NCBI GenBank assembly: GCA_947631135.1
Contig: CANRKE010000031.1
Span: 1 to 13,190, forward strand
Reading direction: 5' to 3'
DNA from: an uncultured Bacilli bacterium
Lineage (GTDB): Bacteria > Bacillota_I > Bacilli_A > RF39 > UBA660
Length of the DNA stretch: 13,190 bases
Part shown: positions 11,905 to 13,190 of the stretch, in pieces
Layout: each line of letters begins with the position of its first letter
Numbering within the stretch: position 1 is the stretch's first letter
The notes under the pieces: model-generated
Seen by the model: only the letters and a program-made list of their open reading frames with translations
Told to the model about the DNA's origin: nothing
Database searches by the model: none
Program-made: the position numbers and the translations under genes

Positions 11905-13190
11905 TTATTTTAAAATGTATGGATCTTCTTTAGTTCCGTTTCCTTTAATTACAATATTATTTTGATTTAAATTGATTATTGGAAATACTGATCCCATATA
12001 ATCTAACCCCCCATACTCAGTCAAGTACGTTCCCATTATTGATATAGTTGTATAATAGGTCTCATTGCTCCTATTATAACCAGAGGGGGACATTGTTATA
12101 ATACGTGTATAGTTTTTAAAATTATAATTTAATAAGTTATTTTTAGCAAATCGAATAAGTCCCATATGTTTTATATCATCAACATTTGGCAGTCCAATTT
12201 TTAAATAATATTTACCACCATATGTCTTATCTGTTTTTGGACATATATATGTTGAATCACCATTAAATAGTTTATCAAAGCCACCGTATACTTTAGACCA
12301 CTGAGTTACTTTACCGTTTGTTGTATCACAACAGAATTCACTTGTAGAAATACATTTATCATATTTTAATAATTTTTTTTGATACCATTCTTCTAAATAT
12401 TTTTTTATTGTTGATGGTTTACCATCTTGAATATTGGGCATACTATTATCGTACGTATATCCTTCATATTTTTCTGTAGTTCTATCTTCATTATATTTTG
12501 ATTCTCCTATTTTATCATCAGTTATTATTCTAATTGTTCCGTCCCCATTGATTCTCAATATTCTCCATAATATTCCTGCAAATGATATGTAATTATTTTC
12601 AACATATCCACGATAGTAATATGTATCTCCATCACTATCTGTATCTTTATATAATCCTTCGGTTTCTACTACTGCTCTTTGTTTTGTTAGTTCGTAATCC
12701 GTGCTTGTTTCTGGTAATGTATCATAATATTCTTGTGTTACTGAAGCTTTACTAAAATCTGGTGTATTAGTTATTACATTTTTGTTATTCTTACCTAGTA
12801 TCAGACTAGCTAGTGTTGGTAATTCTTTATCGTATCCTTCTACTTTTATTTTTCCATCTAAATCCATATTTAAAAATTGATTTTGATTTCCTCCATTATC
12901 CCTTATCCATATATATAATTGATAATTTTCTTCTGATGACGCATTTTGTTTTATATTTGTTAAAAGTGTTAGTTCTTTTGTTTTTTCATCATATGCCTCA
13001 AATGATCCAACTCCAATTTTTTCATCATTATGATACAAGCTATATCTTAAATTACTATCACTATATATTTCTTTATCTATATTTAAATTGGTTAATTTAA
13101 ATCTTAAATATATTTCTTTGTTATTATTATTTCTTACACTAAATTCATGTTTAGGTGCATACTTAAGCACCTCATCTTCATTCATTGGTA
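11905..13190 (-). CDS. Surface protein, N-terminus beyond the window (partial)
   Basis: The frame is open to the right edge. The Met at 13185 is internal: the codon before it reads Pro, and P-M-N-E-D-E-V aligns with LLP-I-N-S-D-E-V of the 3390-5105 protein, so a signal/membrane segment and about 60 residues are missing. Visible parts (about 428 aa): a beta domain (about 12-117, HEFSVRNNNN, NYQLYIWIRDNGG) paralogous to the other surface protein, a linker, then a module (about 175-426) with DTYYYRGYVENNYISFAG, LWRILRINGDGTIRII and a closing NLNQNNIVIKGNGTKEDPYIL. That WRI-NGDG...VINL...GNGT-PY pattern is, to my recollection, common in surface proteins of uncultured gut Bacillota. Four cysteines (about 279, 286, 287 and 316) could form disulfides outside the cell. 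The function is unknown; probably an adhesive or structural cell-surface protein. Confidence 0.75.
   Translation of the reverse strand, partial: PMNEDEVLKYAPKHEFSVRNNNNKEIYLRFKLTNLNIDKEIYSDSNLRYSLYHNDEKIGVGSFEAYDEKTKELTLLTNIKQNASSEENYQLYIWIRDNGGNQNQFLNMDLDGKIKVEGYDKELPTLASLILGKNNKNVITNTPDFSKASVTQEYYDTLPETSTDYELTKQRAVVETEGLYKDTDSDGDTYYYRGYVENNYISFAGILWRILRINGDGTIRIITDDKIGESKYNEDRTTEKYEGYTYDNSMPNIQDGKPSTIKKYLEEWYQKKLLKYDKCISTSEFCCDTTNGKVTQWSKVYGGFDKLFNGDSTYICPKTDKTYGGKYYLKIGLPNVDDIKHMGLIRFAKNNLLNYNFKNYTRIITMSPSGYNRSNETYYTTISIMGTYLTEYGGLDYMGSVFPIINLNQNNIVIKGNGTKEDPYILK

Noticed and set aside
12007..12012. G6 run inside the partial surface-protein gene as a second slippage site
   Set aside because: It encodes Gly-Gly in a normal context (EYGGLDYMG) and is shorter than runs usually found to slip; worth looking at only if the G8 tract proves variable.
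1..13190. Mycoplasma-type genetic code (TGA as tryptophan)
   Set aside because: Full-length conserved proteins end at or contain no TGA codons and use TGG for tryptophan; ylbJ and yigZ stop at TGA at the expected C-terminus.

Overview
The window is extremely A+T-rich and densely packed. Its proteins are rich in Asn, Lys and Ile, and several genes are of Bacillota type (rimM-trmD, YlbJ, YlbL, Shine-Dalgarno sites of the AGGAGG kind). TGA is used as an ordinary stop, for example at the end of ylbJ, and the long genes read through without TGA as tryptophan. This speaks against Mycoplasma/Spiroplasma and for a low-GC, host-associated member of the Bacilli/Clostridia, perhaps one of the uncultured gut lineages related to RF39/Erysipelotrichales. 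That placement is inferred from composition and gene content only. There are no rRNA or tRNA genes, CRISPR arrays or insertion sequences.

Layout from left to right. Positions 1-287 hold no convincing gene, but carry a near-consensus rightward promoter and A/T palindromes. Positions 288-3297 are a leftward block read from the right: a YgjP-like zinc metallopeptidase, a TrmH/SpoU 2'-O-methyltransferase, rimM, trmD and an unknown coiled-coil protein. From the methyltransferase onward the genes abut or overlap, so this is a ribosome/tRNA-modification operon. Positions 3390-5105 hold a leftward membrane-anchored surface protein with a TTG start and its own terminator. Its roughly 115-nt leader (5106-5222) is the most unusual non-coding element here: a 9-nt sequence occurs both near the predicted 5' end and at the ribosome binding site, one complementary segment could pair with either copy, and a run of eight G lies between them. 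Positions 5431-7858 are a leftward pair, a YlbL-like PDZ-Lon protease and an M18 aminopeptidase.

Positions 7906-11822 run rightward: ylbJ (divergent from the ylbL-like gene, its neighbour in Bacillus subtilis too), a GspE/PulE-type secretion ATPase that lacks the N-terminal N1 domain and has a long Asn/Asp-rich tail, a YigZ/IMPACT-family protein, and an unrecognised protein with a degenerate J-domain-like N-terminus. A strong bidirectional terminator separates this run from a leftward surface protein (11905 to the right edge) that is cut by the window. Its N-terminal beta domain is paralogous to that of the 3390-5105 protein, but the C-terminal module differs.

Working together: the left block serves translation (tRNA m1G37 methylation, 30S maturation, rRNA/tRNA ribose methylation). 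The middle block serves proteolysis at the membrane and peptide trimming. Two related extracellular proteins lie on either side of a cluster that includes a secretion/pilus-type motor ATPase, although the sequence shows no direct link between them. The best candidate for something undescribed is the switch-like leader with its G tract in front of the chimeric surface protein.
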